Positions 17,235-26,196 are shown, counted from the stretch's first letter. The stretch: DNA of 64,000 bases from Hyphomicrobiales bacterium (GCA_027483895.1 JAIXTP010000002.1:124001-188000); one strand, 5' to 3'. The notes: generated from the sequence alone by a model not told the origin. A program made the numbers and translations.

Positions 17235-18189
17235 TCTACTTGATCTAGTCGGAAATACGCCTCTCGTCGAACTCGTCGGCATGGACGCGGGTCCGTGTCG
17301 GCTGTTCGCGAAGCTCGAAGGCTTCAATCCGAGCGGGTCGATCAAGGATCGGCCCGCCCGGGCCATGTTGGACGCGGCGGAACGACAGGGCATGCTGCGG
17401 CCCGGCGGAACGGTCGTCGAGGCCACCGCGGGCAATACGGGTCTCGCGCTCGCGATGATCGCCGCGCGCAGGGGCTACCGCACGCTGCTGGTCGTTCCGG
17501 ACAAGATGTCGGACGAGAAGATCGCCCATCTGCGTGCCGTCGGGGCCGAGGTCGTCATGACGCGTTCCGACGTCGAGAAGGGTCATCCCGACTACTATCA
17601 GGACAAGGCCGTGGCGCTGGCGGCGGCGATCCCGGGCGCTCTCTACATGGACCAGTTCGCCAATCCGGCGAACCCGGCGGCCCATGAGACGACCACCGGT
17701 CCCGAGATCCTCGCGCAGATGGACGGCGACCTCGACGCCTTCGTCTGCGGCGTCGGCTCCGGCGGCACGCTCACCGGCGTCGGCCGTCACCTGAAGGCGC
17801 ATTCGCCGAAGACGAAGATCGTTCTCGCGGATCCCGCCGGGTCGATCCTGGCCGACCTCGTCAATACCGGCCGCCACGGGGCCCCCGGCAGTTGGAAGGT
17901 CGAGGGCATCGGGGAGGACTTCGTGCCCCCGAACGCCGATCTCTCTCTGGTCGACGCGGCCTATTCGATCCCGGACGAGGAGAGCTTCCGGACGGCCCGC
18001 GACGTTCTCCGCAAGGACGGCGTGCTGGCGGGCACATCATCCGGCACGCTGCTGGCCGCGGCGCTGCGCTGGTGCCGTGAGCAGACCGAGCCCAAGCGCG
18101 TCGTGACGCTCGTCTGCGACAGCGGCGCGAAATATTTCTCGAAACTTTTCAACGACGAATGGATCCGGGCGCAGGGCTGGCGCCTCTGA
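17227..18189 (+). CDS. Cystathionine beta-synthase / cysteine synthase-like PLP enzyme
   Basis: A fold-type II PLP enzyme of 320 aa. Seen: the PLP lysine K40 in NPSGSIKDRPARAM, the substrate loop EATAGNTGLALA, the phosphate-binding GVGSGGTLTGVG, and a C-terminus (GIGEDFVPPNADLSLVD, SGAKYFSKLFNDEW) closer to cystathionine beta-synthase than to CysK. There is no C-terminal CBS regulatory domain. Next to cystathionine gamma-lyase it probably condenses homocysteine with serine or O-acetylserine, as MccA does in Bacillus. Starts at 17197 (TTG) or 17215 (ATG) are also in frame. Confidence 0.88.
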   Translation: MSNLLDLVGNTPLVELVGMDAGPCRLFAKLEGFNPSGSIKDRPARAMLDAAERQGMLRPGGTVVEATAGNTGLALAMIAARRGYRTLLVVPDKMSDEKIAHLRAVGAEVVMTRSDVEKGHPDYYQDKAVALAAAIPGALYMDQFANPANPAAHETTTGPEILAQMDGDLDAFVCGVGSGGTLTGVGRHLKAHSPKTKIVLADPAGSILADLVNTGRHGAPGSWKVEGIGEDFVPPNADLSLVDAAYSIPDEESFRTARDVLRKDGVLAGTSSGTLLAAALRWCREQTEPKRVVTLVCDSGAKYFSKLFNDEWIRAQGWRL

Positions 18190-18216
18190 CGCCGTCCCCC
18201 GGAGGAGAAAACCCCG

Positions 18217-19389
18217 ATGAGCCGCAACGACCAAAGCTTCGCGACCCGCTGCGTCCACGGCGGTCAGCGCAACGATCCGCTGACCGGCGCCGTGATGGTG
18301 CCGATCTATGCGACGTCGACCTATGCGCAAAGGAGCCCGGGCGAACATCTCGGCTATGAATACGGCCGGACGCACAACCCGACCCGTCAGGCCTTCGAGC
18401 GTTGCATGGCCGACCTCGAGAACGGGTCGGCGGCCTTCGCCTTCGCCTCGGGTCTCGCAGCGATCTCGACCGTGCTCGACATGCTGGACGCGGGCTCCCA
18501 TGTCATCGCCTCCGACGATCTCTACGGCGGCACCCGCCGCCTTTTCGAGCGCGTGAGGGCGAAGACCGCAAACCTGGCGGTCAGCTTCGTCGACATGACC
18601 GATCCGACGGCGCTCGAAGCGGCTCGCCGCCCGGAGACGCGCATGGTGTGGGTCGAGACGCCCACCAATCCGATGCTCCGTATCACGGACCTGAGGAAGG
18701 TCGCGGACTTCGGGCGGAGGAACGGGCTGTTGCTCGTCGCCGACAATACCTTCGCGAGCCCTTTCGTTCAGAAGCCGCTGGATTTCGGTTTCGACATGGT
18801 CGTCCATTCGACGACCAAGTACCTCAACGGCCATTCCGACATGATCGGCGGCGTGGCCGTGGTCGGCGAGCGCGTCGAGCTCGTCGAGCGCATGACCTTC
18901 CTGCAGAACGCCGTGGGCGCGGTCTCCGGACCTTTCGACAGCTTCCTCGCGCTGCGCGGGCTGAAGACGTTGAACCTCCGCATGGAGCGGCACTGCTCCT
19001 CGGCGCTCGAGATCGCCGCGATGCTGGAGAAGCACCCTGCCGTCGCGGACGTGATCTATCCCGGCCTCTCCGGCCACCCGCAGCACCGGATCGCGCGCGA
19101 GCAGATGAACGGCTACGGCGGGATCGTCACCGTCCGTCTCGCAACGGATCTCGCGGGAGCCCGCCGCTTCCTCGAAGCGTGTGAACTCTTCACTCTGGCG
19201 GAGAGCCTGGGCGGCGTCGAAAGCCTGATCGAGCATCCCGCGATCATGACGCATGCTTCGGTCCCGTCCGAGGCGAGGCGGTCGCTGGGGATCGACGACG
19301 CGCTCGTCCGGCTGTCCGTCGGTATCGAAGACGCGGCCGATCTGAGGAAGGATCTCGAACGGGCGCTCGAGCGGATCGGACGCGCGTGA
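18217..19389 (+). CDS. Cystathionine gamma-lyase (Cys/Met-metabolism PLP family)
   Basis: A 390-aa fold-type I PLP enzyme. Seen: the tyrosine/arginine phosphate site YEYGRTHNPTRQAFE, FAFASGLAAISTVL, and the PLP lysine in HSTTKYLNGHSDMIGG. Adjacent to the beta-synthase-like gene, it would split cystathionine into cysteine, 2-oxobutyrate and ammonia, completing reverse transsulfuration. A cystathionine gamma-synthase role cannot be excluded from sequence alone. GGAGGAG precedes the ATG, 27 bases after the previous stop. The 174 bases after it show nothing clear. Confidence 0.9.
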   Translation: MSRNDQSFATRCVHGGQRNDPLTGAVMVPIYATSTYAQRSPGEHLGYEYGRTHNPTRQAFERCMADLENGSAAFAFASGLAAISTVLDMLDAGSHVIASDDLYGGTRRLFERVRAKTANLAVSFVDMTDPTALEAARRPETRMVWVETPTNPMLRITDLRKVADFGRRNGLLLVADNTFASPFVQKPLDFGFDMVVHSTTKYLNGHSDMIGGVAVVGERVELVERMTFLQNAVGAVSGPFDSFLALRGLKTLNLRMERHCSSALEIAAMLEKHPAVADVIYPGLSGHPQHRIAREQMNGYGGIVTVRLATDLAGARRFLEACELFTLAESLGGVESLIEHPAIMTHASVPSEARRSLGIDDALVRLSVGIEDAADLRKDLERALERIGRA

Positions 19390-19563
19390 ACCGCTGCGCG
19401 TCATCTCGCTTCGCAGGGTCATGTGCGAGGAGAGGACGTCGTGGAGTTCGGCCGGCCGGCGGAGGGCCTTCCGTACCACGTCCTCAAGCGCGAATGCCGC
19501 CGGGGCACTCTCCCCTCCTGTCGGGTCGGTGCGAGGCGGAGACGACTTCGGGGGGGCGGTCAG

Positions 19564-20433
19564 TCAGTTTTCGTCGACCACCGTGTTGCGGATCGAGCCC
19601 AAGCCTTCGATCTCAAGACGCATGATATCCCCCTTTTTCAGGAACCGAGGGGGATTGTAAGCAATGCCTACACCGGCCGGAGTTCCCGTCGCCAGAATGT
19701 CTCCCGGCTTCAAGGTCATGACTTGGCTGAGATGCGCGATCTGGTCGTAGATATCGAAGATCAGGTGACGCGTGTTCCCGGATTGCCGAAGCTCGTCGTT
19801 GATGAAGGTCTTCAAGTCGAGATCATGCGGGTCGGCGATCTCATGATCGAGCGTCAGCCACGGTCCCGTCGGACCATGCGTGTCGAAGGACTTGCCGAGC
19901 GTCACCGTGGGCGAGCGGAACTGCCAGTCGCGGACCGAGACGTCGTTGACGATCATGTAGCCGCCGATCACCGACCGCGCATCCGCGCGGTTCACGTTCC
20001 TGCATCGGCGGCCGATCACGACGGCCAATTCGACCTCGTAATCCAGATCCCCGGACACGTTCGGCATGACCACGTCGTCATGCGGACCGACGATGCACGA
20101 GACCTGCTTGTTGAACCATTTCTGGAATTTCGGCTTCTCCAGTCCGAGCTTTTCGGCCTCGGCACTGTGGTCTGCGTAGTTCATGCCGATCCCGAGAAAC
20201 TTCTCCGGATCCGGGATCGGGGCGTGAAACGCCACGTCGACGCATCGTAGGGGCGGCGCGGAGGCCCGCGTGACGCGGTCGAAGATCTCCCTCGCCGCCG
20301 GGCCCGCCTCCAGAAAGGCCTTCACGGTCCTGGGCAGTTCGGGAGCGGCCAGCGAGAGGTCGACCAGAAGATCGCCGAAGATCTTGCCCAGCCGGACGTC
20401 TCCGGGAGTTTCGGAAAAAGCTGCGATCGGCAT
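19564..20433 (-). CDS. Fumarylacetoacetate hydrolase-family protein
   Basis: A 289-aa FAH-superfamily enzyme (acylpyruvase, 2-keto-3-deoxy acid dehydratase or isomerase type). Seen: the entry motif FLGIGMNYADHSAEAEKLG, metal ligands in DYEVELAVVIGRRCRN (E-x-E), NDVSVRDWQ, and the end motif GDILATGTPAGVGIAYNPP. The ATG at 20433 follows GGAG. It is downstream of the MBL hydrolase and LacI genes on the same strand. Together with the divergent transporter it probably handles a 2-keto or dicarboxylic intermediate. Confidence 0.87.
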   Translation of the reverse strand: MPIAAFSETPGDVRLGKIFGDLLVDLSLAAPELPRTVKAFLEAGPAAREIFDRVTRASAPPLRCVDVAFHAPIPDPEKFLGIGMNYADHSAEAEKLGLEKPKFQKWFNKQVSCIVGPHDDVVMPNVSGDLDYEVELAVVIGRRCRNVNRADARSVIGGYMIVNDVSVRDWQFRSPTVTLGKSFDTHGPTGPWLTLDHEIADPHDLDLKTFINDELRQSGNTRHLIFDIYDQIAHLSQVMTLKPGDILATGTPAGVGIAYNPPRFLKKGDIMRLEIEGLGSIRNTVVDEN

Positions 20434-20462
20434 TTCGGTTCTCCGCTCCGGACCGTGACGGC

Positions 20463-21341
20463 TCACGCCATCTCGTAGGCCCAGATCTCCGGGACTTCGG
20501 AATAGCCCGATCCGTTACGAACGATGCGGATCAGACCGGGGAAGTGGACATGCATGCCGGCGACCGGAATGCCGTCGGCGGCCGCTCGGTCGAGCGTTCT
20601 GCGGCGCGTCCGGACGGCTTCCTCCGGGTCGACGTCGAATGCGACGGTCACCTCCGGGTTCGGAAACTGGAGTTCCTGCGCGTGGCAGATGTCGCCCCAG
20701 ATGAAGAGCGTCTCCGAACCCGACGACACCATGTAGCCGGTATGCCCCGGCGTATGGCCCGGCAGCGGAACGGCGGTCACGCCGGGAAAGACCTCGCCGC
20801 GCGCATGCTTCGTCCTGTCGGCGTAAGGGGCGATCTGCCGACGCGGGTGATCGTAATAGCGGAGCTGCTCGATGACGGTGTGCCGGGCCCGAGCGCCGTC
20901 GTCCTTGCGGAAGCGGACATCCGCCTCGGACACGACCAGTTCGGCGCGGGGGAAAAGGGCTGATCCGTCGGGCCCGACGAGTCCGTTGGAATGATCGGGA
21001 TGCAGATGCGTCAGAAGAACGGTGTCGATGTCCGAGGGCGCGACGCCGGCGGTCGCCAAGGTTCTCTGAAGCAGGCCGAGCGTCGGCCCCATGGTGTCTC
21101 CCGCCCCGGTGTCGACCAGCGCGATCCGTCCCTTGGAGCGGATCAGAAAGGCGTTGATCGAGATTCGCGGCGGCACGCGCTGGAAGCGTCGCTCGAAAGC
21201 GGAAGAGGCTTCCTCGATGGTGATGCCCCGGTAGGCGGCGATCGGGGTATCGTAATAGCCGTCGGACACGGCGGTCACGACGATCTCGCCGATGCGGCGG
21301 TGATAGATGCCGGGCACTTGAGCCGTCGGAAGATCGATCAC
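20463..21341 (-). CDS. MBL-fold metallohydrolase
   Basis: A 292-aa metallo-beta-lactamase-fold hydrolase. Seen: the dinuclear zinc motif TVLLTHLHPDHSNGLVG (HxHxDH), a downstream metal His in PLPGHTPGHTGYMV, and Asp/His in IWGDICHAQELQ. The pattern resembles the lactonase/quorum-quenching branch, so a lactone or thioester substrate is possible. GTG 21341 was chosen because AGGAG lies 8 bases before it. It is 40 bases after the LacI gene and 29 before the FAH gene. Confidence 0.87.
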   Translation of the reverse strand: MIDLPTAQVPGIYHRRIGEIVVTAVSDGYYDTPIAAYRGITIEEASSAFERRFQRVPPRISINAFLIRSKGRIALVDTGAGDTMGPTLGLLQRTLATAGVAPSDIDTVLLTHLHPDHSNGLVGPDGSALFPRAELVVSEADVRFRKDDGARARHTVIEQLRYYDHPRRQIAPYADRTKHARGEVFPGVTAVPLPGHTPGHTGYMVSSGSETLFIWGDICHAQELQFPNPEVTVAFDVDPEEAVRTRRRTLDRAAADGIPVAGMHVHFPGLIRIVRNGSGYSEVPEIWAYEMA

Positions 21342-21381
21342 TTCACGAACTCCTGTTTGACTGATCCCCGCCGAGCGTCGG

Positions 21382-22464
21382 TCAGGCGCTGTCCCTACGG
21401 ACGATCGAGAAACCGCAGTCGACGACCGAGGGGCCGTCATAGGTTCCGACCAGACGCTCGCGGATGAGCCGCGCGCATTCGCGTCCGATCTCGCCTCTGG
21501 GCACGCCCACGGTCGTCAGGGACGGCACGAGGGTCGAGGCGAGTTCGACATTGCCGAAGCCCGCGATGGCGAGATCCTGCGGGACGCGGAGCCCGGCACG
21601 AAGCGTGCCCATGATCGCGCCGACCGCGAGAGAATCGGACGCGCAGAACAGGGCGTCGATCCTCGGCGAGGCTTCGAGGAACCGCCGAACGGCATTGCTG
21701 CCCGATTCCATGCCGAACGGCACGGTAAGCTCCATGTCGGCGGTGACGTCGATCCCGAGCTCCGCCATGGCGGCGCGATAGCCCTCCTGACGGTCGATCG
21801 AGCGGTCGTTCGAGGGGTAATGGAGGTTCAGGAATCCGATCCGCCGATAGCCCCAGCGATGCAGGGCATGCGTCATCTCATAGGCGGCGGCGCGGTTGTT
21901 GAAGCCCACGGACAGGTCGAACGGCCGTTCGGGCACGTTCCACAATTCGACCACGGGCGCGCCGCTGCTTTCGAGCAATCTGCGGCTGGTCGCGGTATGG
22001 GCGGATCCGACGAGCACCACGGCGGCGGGCCGCCAGCCCATGAAGCCCGACAGCAGACGCTCTTCGACTTCCACGTCGAAATTCGTTTCGCCGAGCAGCA
22101 TGTAATAGCCGCTCGCGAACAGCTCGCGCGACAATTCCTCGATCGTGCCCGAGAACACCGAGTTCATGACGGTGGGGAAAAGAGCGACGACGATCTGGCT
22201 CCGGCGCGAGACGAGACTGCGCGCCGCGTAATTCGGGACGAAGCCGGTCCGCCGGATGGCGTTTTCGACCCGCTCTCTCGTTTTCCGCGACACTTTGTCG
22301 GGCGTCCGCAGAACGCGGGAGACCGTCATCGTGGTCACGCCCGCGAGCTTCGCGACGTCCGCCATCCGGACGTCGAGGCTTTTGTCGGCCTTCTTCGCTC
22401 GTGATTTGGCGTCGGCCTTCTTCGGCGAAGGGGAGCCGGTCTGTTCGGGCGGCGGCTTCGGCAT
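21382..22464 (-). CDS. LacI-family transcriptional regulator
   Basis: A 360-aa repressor with a Lys/Ala-rich N-terminal extension (1-32). The LacI HTH (VRMADVAKLAGVTTMTVSRVL, residues ~33-53) comes next, then a hinge helix (FVPNYAARSLVSRRS) and a periplasmic-binding-like sugar/acid domain. It resembles the GntR (gluconate) branch, including AIAGFGNVELA and a C-terminal VDCGFSIVRRDS. It heads the minus-strand unit with the MBL and FAH genes, and faces the TRAP operon across a gap with two candidate operators. It probably represses both units until a cluster substrate binds. Confidence 0.93.
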   Translation of the reverse strand: MPKPPPEQTGSPSPKKADAKSRAKKADKSLDVRMADVAKLAGVTTMTVSRVLRTPDKVSRKTRERVENAIRRTGFVPNYAARSLVSRRSQIVVALFPTVMNSVFSGTIEELSRELFASGYYMLLGETNFDVEVEERLLSGFMGWRPAAVVLVGSAHTATSRRLLESSGAPVVELWNVPERPFDLSVGFNNRAAAYEMTHALHRWGYRRIGFLNLHYPSNDRSIDRQEGYRAAMAELGIDVTADMELTVPFGMESGSNAVRRFLEASPRIDALFCASDSLAVGAIMGTLRAGLRVPQDLAIAGFGNVELASTLVPSLTTVGVPRGEIGRECARLIRERLVGTYDGPSVVDCGFSIVRRDSA

Positions 22465-22575
22465 CGGGTTCGGGAAATCTCCTGCTGAAGCCTCGAATTC
22501 CGCTCCCGCCGCCGCGACGGTCGCAGGCCGGGCCGCCGATCGGCCGCCCTTTCCCGGGCGGCCCCCGCGTCCGAA

Positions 22576-22591
22576 ATGTTATCGATCACAT
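22576..22591. promoter_or_regulatory. Candidate LacI operator 1
   Basis: ATGTTATCGATCACAT is a near-perfect 16-bp palindrome (one mismatch) with the central CG step typical of GntR-type LacI operators. It shares ATGTTATCG with the second site 85 bases downstream. TTGACT at 22593-22598 just after it could be a -35 element. Confidence 0.65.
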
Positions 22592-22658
22592 CTTGACTCC
22601 CGTCAATTCCCGCGTCCAATCTGATCGAAACGAACCTGTCGACGGCAGGACGATCAAA

Positions 22659-22680
22659 GTGATGTTATCGCTAACATCAC
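22659..22680. promoter_or_regulatory. Candidate LacI operator 2
   Basis: GTGATGTTA and TAACATCAC are perfect 9-bp inverted arms around TCGC, ending 17 bases before the PPC gene start. Two sites about eight helical turns apart would allow looping repression. The regulator assignment is inferred from the adjacent LacI gene. Confidence 0.72.
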
Positions 22681-22697
22681 AGAAAGGGAAGGTATCG

Positions 22698-23228
22698 ATG
22701 GTCGACGTCATCGCGAAGGCGCAAATGGGCGAGGTGATCTGGGCGCAGCTCGACCAGGACGCGGACCTCTATGACGAGATCATGGAGATCTGCAAACGCG
22801 AGAACATCCGCTCGGGGATCATCCTCAACATCGTGGGCGGCCTGCGCAAGGCGCGGCTGAGCCTCCCCGTGAAGTCCACCAGCGTCGAAGACCAGCCGGG
22901 CATTCTCGAGCTGGAGGGCATGATGGAAGCGCAGGGCGTCGGCACCATCGGCTACTCGGTCGACGGCTACGACTCCTCGACGAAGAGCGGCATCGTCTAT
23001 CACGCGGGCGAGCCCAACCTTCACATCCATCTGACGGTCACGCATGGGGGCAAGACCATCATGGGCCACCTTCTGCAGGGTTGCCTGGTCCGGTCGCTGC
23101 ACCCGCGCTCTCACTTCACGATCGTCCTCGCCAAGACGCCCGGCGCGCAGCTGAACTTCCGCATCTCGGAAGAGAAGACCGCGGCGTATCCCAAGGGAAT
23201 TCCGATCCACGATCTGGTCCAGGAGTGA
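22698..23228 (+). CDS. PPC (DUF296) domain protein
   Basis: A 176-aa single-domain PPC protein. Seen: the DUF296 fold with CKRENIRSGIILNIVGGLRK, and the conserved PNLHIHLTVTHGG plus GHLLQGCLVRS, whose histidines (HxH and GH) can bind a metal in bacterial homologues. There is no AT-hook, unlike plant AHL proteins. It is first in the LacI-controlled TRAP operon, and an enzymatic or metabolite-binding role seems more likely there than DNA binding. Function is unknown. Confidence 0.85.
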   Translation: MVDVIAKAQMGEVIWAQLDQDADLYDEIMEICKRENIRSGIILNIVGGLRKARLSLPVKSTSVEDQPGILELEGMMEAQGVGTIGYSVDGYDSSTKSGIVYHAGEPNLHIHLTVTHGGKTIMGHLLQGCLVRSLHPRSHFTIVLAKTPGAQLNFRISEEKTAAYPKGIPIHDLVQE

Positions 23229-23269
23229 CCGGCAAGTCTCGTCCCAGAGAACGAAACAAGGGGGGAAAA

Positions 23270-24343
23270 ATGGGAATCTCGAAATCGGCCGATACCGGCA
23301 AAGCAACGCGATACGGCGCGCTCTTCCGCACGACCGTATTCGCCGCCTTCGGATTTGCGGCGGTCACGTCCGCACAGGCGAAGGTCACGCTGAACGTCAA
23401 TTCGTGGGCGGGCCGGACCTATCCGCTCGCGACCGAAATGGCGAGCCTTTGCGACGACATCGCGAAGGTCACGGAAGGACGCGTCGTCTGCAACATCCTG
23501 CCGAAGGCGGTTGCGAGCCCGACGCAGACCTTCGACGCCGTCGCGAACGGCATCGTGGACGTGGGCTACATCGTTCACGGCTACACGGCCGGGCGCTTCG
23601 TGGCGACGAAAGCGGTGGAATTCCCGCTCTTCGGCGACACGGCGGAGGTGATGTCGGTCGCCTATCAGCGCGTCCACGACCGGATGCTGGCCAAGGCGAA
23701 CGAGCATGAAGGCGTGAAGGTGCTCGCCCTGCATGTCCACGGCCCCGGCCAGATCTACAATATCCGCCGCGAGATCAAGACGCTCGACGCCCTCAAGGGT
23801 CTCAAGATGCGCGTCGGCGGCGGCGTCATCAACGACGTCGCGAAGGACATCGGCGTCGTTCCGATCCTGAAGCCGGCCACGGAAGTCTACGAACTTCTCT
23901 CCACCGGCGTGGCGGACGGCGTGTTCTTCGCCAAGGACGGCGTGGTCCCGTACAACCTTCCGGAAGTCGTCAAGTTCGCGACCTTCGTTCCGGGCGGCAT
24001 GTACAATCTCTCCTTCGGCTATCTGGCGAACCCGGCGAAGTGGAATTCCATTCCGGCCTCCGACCGGGCCCTCATCGAACCGCTGCTCGGCGAGCATCTC
24101 TCGCGCCGGATCAGCCGCAAGTTCGACGAAGCGGACCAGACCGCCATCAAGGCGCTCGAAAACGCGAAGATTCCGATCACCATCGCCGACGACGCGTTCC
24201 TGAAGCAGCTGGCCGAGGCGACGAAGCCGCTCCGCAAGGACTGGATCGCGCAGGTCGCCAAGCTCGGCATCGACGGCGAGGCGGTGCTCGAGGCCCTTCG
24301 CAAGGAAGTCGAAATCGTCGCCGCCGAGATGAAGAAGAAGTGA
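23270..24343 (+). CDS. TRAP transporter substrate-binding protein (DctP family)
   Basis: A 357-aa periplasmic receptor. Seen: a cleavable signal peptide (TTVFAAFGFAAVTSAQA), then KVTLNVNSWAGRTYPLATEM, and the carboxylate-binding region LKGLKMRVGGGVINDVAK with the conserved Arg of DctP proteins. It ends in a Lys-rich tail. The substrate is probably an organic acid, since the receptor class needs a carboxylate. GGGGGAAAA precedes the ATG. A 28-bp perfect hairpin separates it from the membrane subunits, usual where the receptor is made in excess. Confidence 0.92.
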   Translation: MGISKSADTGKATRYGALFRTTVFAAFGFAAVTSAQAKVTLNVNSWAGRTYPLATEMASLCDDIAKVTEGRVVCNILPKAVASPTQTFDAVANGIVDVGYIVHGYTAGRFVATKAVEFPLFGDTAEVMSVAYQRVHDRMLAKANEHEGVKVLALHVHGPGQIYNIRREIKTLDALKGLKMRVGGGVINDVAKDIGVVPILKPATEVYELLSTGVADGVFFAKDGVVPYNLPEVVKFATFVPGGMYNLSFGYLANPAKWNSIPASDRALIEPLLGEHLSRRISRKFDEADQTAIKALENAKIPITIADDAFLKQLAEATKPLRKDWIAQVAKLGIDGEAVLEALRKEVEIVAAEMKKK

Positions 24344-24351
24344 CGCTGCAG

Positions 24352-24379
24352 AGGAGAGCGCCCGGCCGGGCGCTCTCCT
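24352..24379 (+). terminator. 28-bp perfect palindrome between receptor and permease genes
   Basis: The arms AGGAGAGCGCCCGG and CCGGGCGCTCTCCT form one continuous palindrome with no loop bases left over. In RNA it would be a very stable hairpin without a T-tract. It probably attenuates transcription or protects the receptor mRNA 3' end. Confidence 0.6.
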
Positions 24380-24398
24380 TCATCGAGGGGGCGGACGA

Positions 24399-24896
24399 AT
24401 GCTTACGGTTTCAGCCGTGTCGGCGAAGTGGGTGGCGGGCATATTCCGCTACACGACCGCCTTCCTGCTTTTCGCTTTGATGGGATTGACCTGCGTCGAC
24501 GTCGTCGGGCGCTACTTTCTCAACAAACCCCTGTACGGCGGCTTGGAGATCACCGAAGTCGTACTTGCGGGCATGATCTTCACGGCCTTGCCGATGGTCT
24601 CCTATGGGGAAGGCCACATCGTCGTCGAGCTCGTCGACCTTCCCTCGCGCATCCTGCGCTTCGTGGTGCATATGGCGGCCAATCTGACCGGCGCCGTCGC
24701 ATCCGCCGTTCTGGCCCATCAGCTATGGTTCAGAGCCGCCCGGCTGGGTCGCGCGGGCGAAACCACGATCCAGATCCAGATCCCGTTGGACTTCGTGGCC
24801 TACTTCATGAGCGCCCTGCTCGCCCTGAACGCCGTCGCCTTCGTGCTGCGGGCGTTCCAGCCGGCCGGGAACGCTCAGTTCAAGGCGGAACTCTGA
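24399..24896 (+). CDS. TRAP transporter small permease (DctQ)
   Basis: A 165-aa membrane protein with four predicted helices. Seen: the DctQ core LMGLTCVDVVGRYFLNKPLYGGLEI in part (VVGRYFLNKPLYGG), TEVVLAGMIFTALPMV, and GHIVVELV. A GAGGGGG ribosome binding site precedes the start. The stop lies 3 bases before the DctM start. Confidence 0.92.
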   Translation: MLTVSAVSAKWVAGIFRYTTAFLLFALMGLTCVDVVGRYFLNKPLYGGLEITEVVLAGMIFTALPMVSYGEGHIVVELVDLPSRILRFVVHMAANLTGAVASAVLAHQLWFRAARLGRAGETTIQIQIPLDFVAYFMSALLALNAVAFVLRAFQPAGNAQFKAEL

Positions 24897-24899
24897 GAA

Positions 24900-26192
24900 A
24901 TGATCGAGACGATTGCAGGGTTCGGCGCCTTTCTGCTTCTGGCATGTCTGCGCGTGCCGCTGTCCTTCGCCATGGGCATCGTCGGTTTTGCGGGCTTCGC
25001 CTGGCTGGTGAACACGAAGGCCGCGCTGTCGATGGTCGGGCAGGTCGCGTACGAAACCGGTCTGACCTACACGCTGTCGGTCATTCCGCTGTTCATCCTG
25101 ATGGGCAATTTCATCGTGAAGGCCAAATTGGCCGACGAGATCTATCGGGCGGCCTACGCGTTCATCGGCCATCGACGCGGCGGGCTGGCGATGTCGACCA
25201 TCATCGCCTGCGGCGGGTTCGGCTCGATCTGCGGTTCGGCCCTGGCCACCACGGCCACCTTCTGCCGGATCGCGGCGCCCGCGATGCGGGAGTCCGGCTA
25301 CAAGCCTCACCTCATCGCCGGTTCGATCGCATCCGGCGGAACCTTGGGCATTCTGATCCCGCCCTCGCTGGTGTTCGTGATCTACGGGATCATGACGGAC
25401 GAGAGCATCGGACGGCTCTTCATCGCCGGAATCGTGCCGGGAATTCTGGCCGTCCTGTTCCTGTGCGCCGCCGTCTACTACATCGTCCGCCGCGATCCCG
25501 AGGCGGGGCCGCGAGGAGAGCGCCGGAACTGGCAGGAGCGCCTGTCGTCGCTGCGCCGCATCTGGGCCGTCGTCCTGCTCTTCGTCCTGATCCTCGGCGG
25601 CATCTATGCCGGCGCCTTCACGGCGACCGAAGGCGCGGGCATCGGGGCGGGCGGCGCGCTTCTCTTCGCGCTCTTTCTGGGCGGACTGACCTTCCGCGAT
25701 CTCGTCGACGTGCTCGTGGAAAGCGCGATGACCACCGCCTCCCTGTTCATGATCCTGATCGGCGCCTTCATCTTCGCGAACTTCGTCAATCTCACGACGA
25801 TGCCCGCCGACATGGTGAGCCTGATCCGGAGCGTCGACGTACCCGGCAGCGTCGTGGTTCTGATGATCTGCTTCATCTACATTCTTCTCGGCATGGCCAT
25901 GGAAGAGCTGTCGATGATCGCGCTGACCGTGCCGCTGTTCTACCCGATCGTGACGGCGGCCGGATATTCGGGGATCTGGTTCGGCGTCGCGGTGGTGATC
26001 GTCTGCCAGATCGGGCTCACGACGCCGCCCGTCGGCATCAACATCTTCATCGTGAAGTCGATGGTGCCCGACATGTCGTTGCGGGAAGCGTTCCGCGGTA
26101 CCTGGCCGTTCAACTTCGCCCTGATGGCCTTGCTGGGTATCCTCATCGTGTTTCCGGACGTCGCAACCTTCCTCGTGGCGTACATGAAATGA
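24900..26192 (+). CDS. TRAP transporter large permease (DctM)
   Basis: A 430-aa inner-membrane protein that carries out Na+-coupled transport. Seen: the DctM signature around FGSICGSALATTATFCRIAAP, the hairpin SGGTLGILIPPSLVFVIYG, and the second repeat GLTTPPVGINIFIVKS. It has about 11-12 hydrophobic segments. With DctP and DctQ it forms a full TRAP system. Confidence 0.94.
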   Translation: MIETIAGFGAFLLLACLRVPLSFAMGIVGFAGFAWLVNTKAALSMVGQVAYETGLTYTLSVIPLFILMGNFIVKAKLADEIYRAAYAFIGHRRGGLAMSTIIACGGFGSICGSALATTATFCRIAAPAMRESGYKPHLIAGSIASGGTLGILIPPSLVFVIYGIMTDESIGRLFIAGIVPGILAVLFLCAAVYYIVRRDPEAGPRGERRNWQERLSSLRRIWAVVLLFVLILGGIYAGAFTATEGAGIGAGGALLFALFLGGLTFRDLVDVLVESAMTTASLFMILIGAFIFANFVNLTTMPADMVSLIRSVDVPGSVVVLMICFIYILLGMAMEELSMIALTVPLFYPIVTAAGYSGIWFGVAVVIVCQIGLTTPPVGINIFIVKSMVPDMSLREAFRGTWPFNFALMALLGILIVFPDVATFLVAYMK

Positions 26193-26196
26193 CCCG

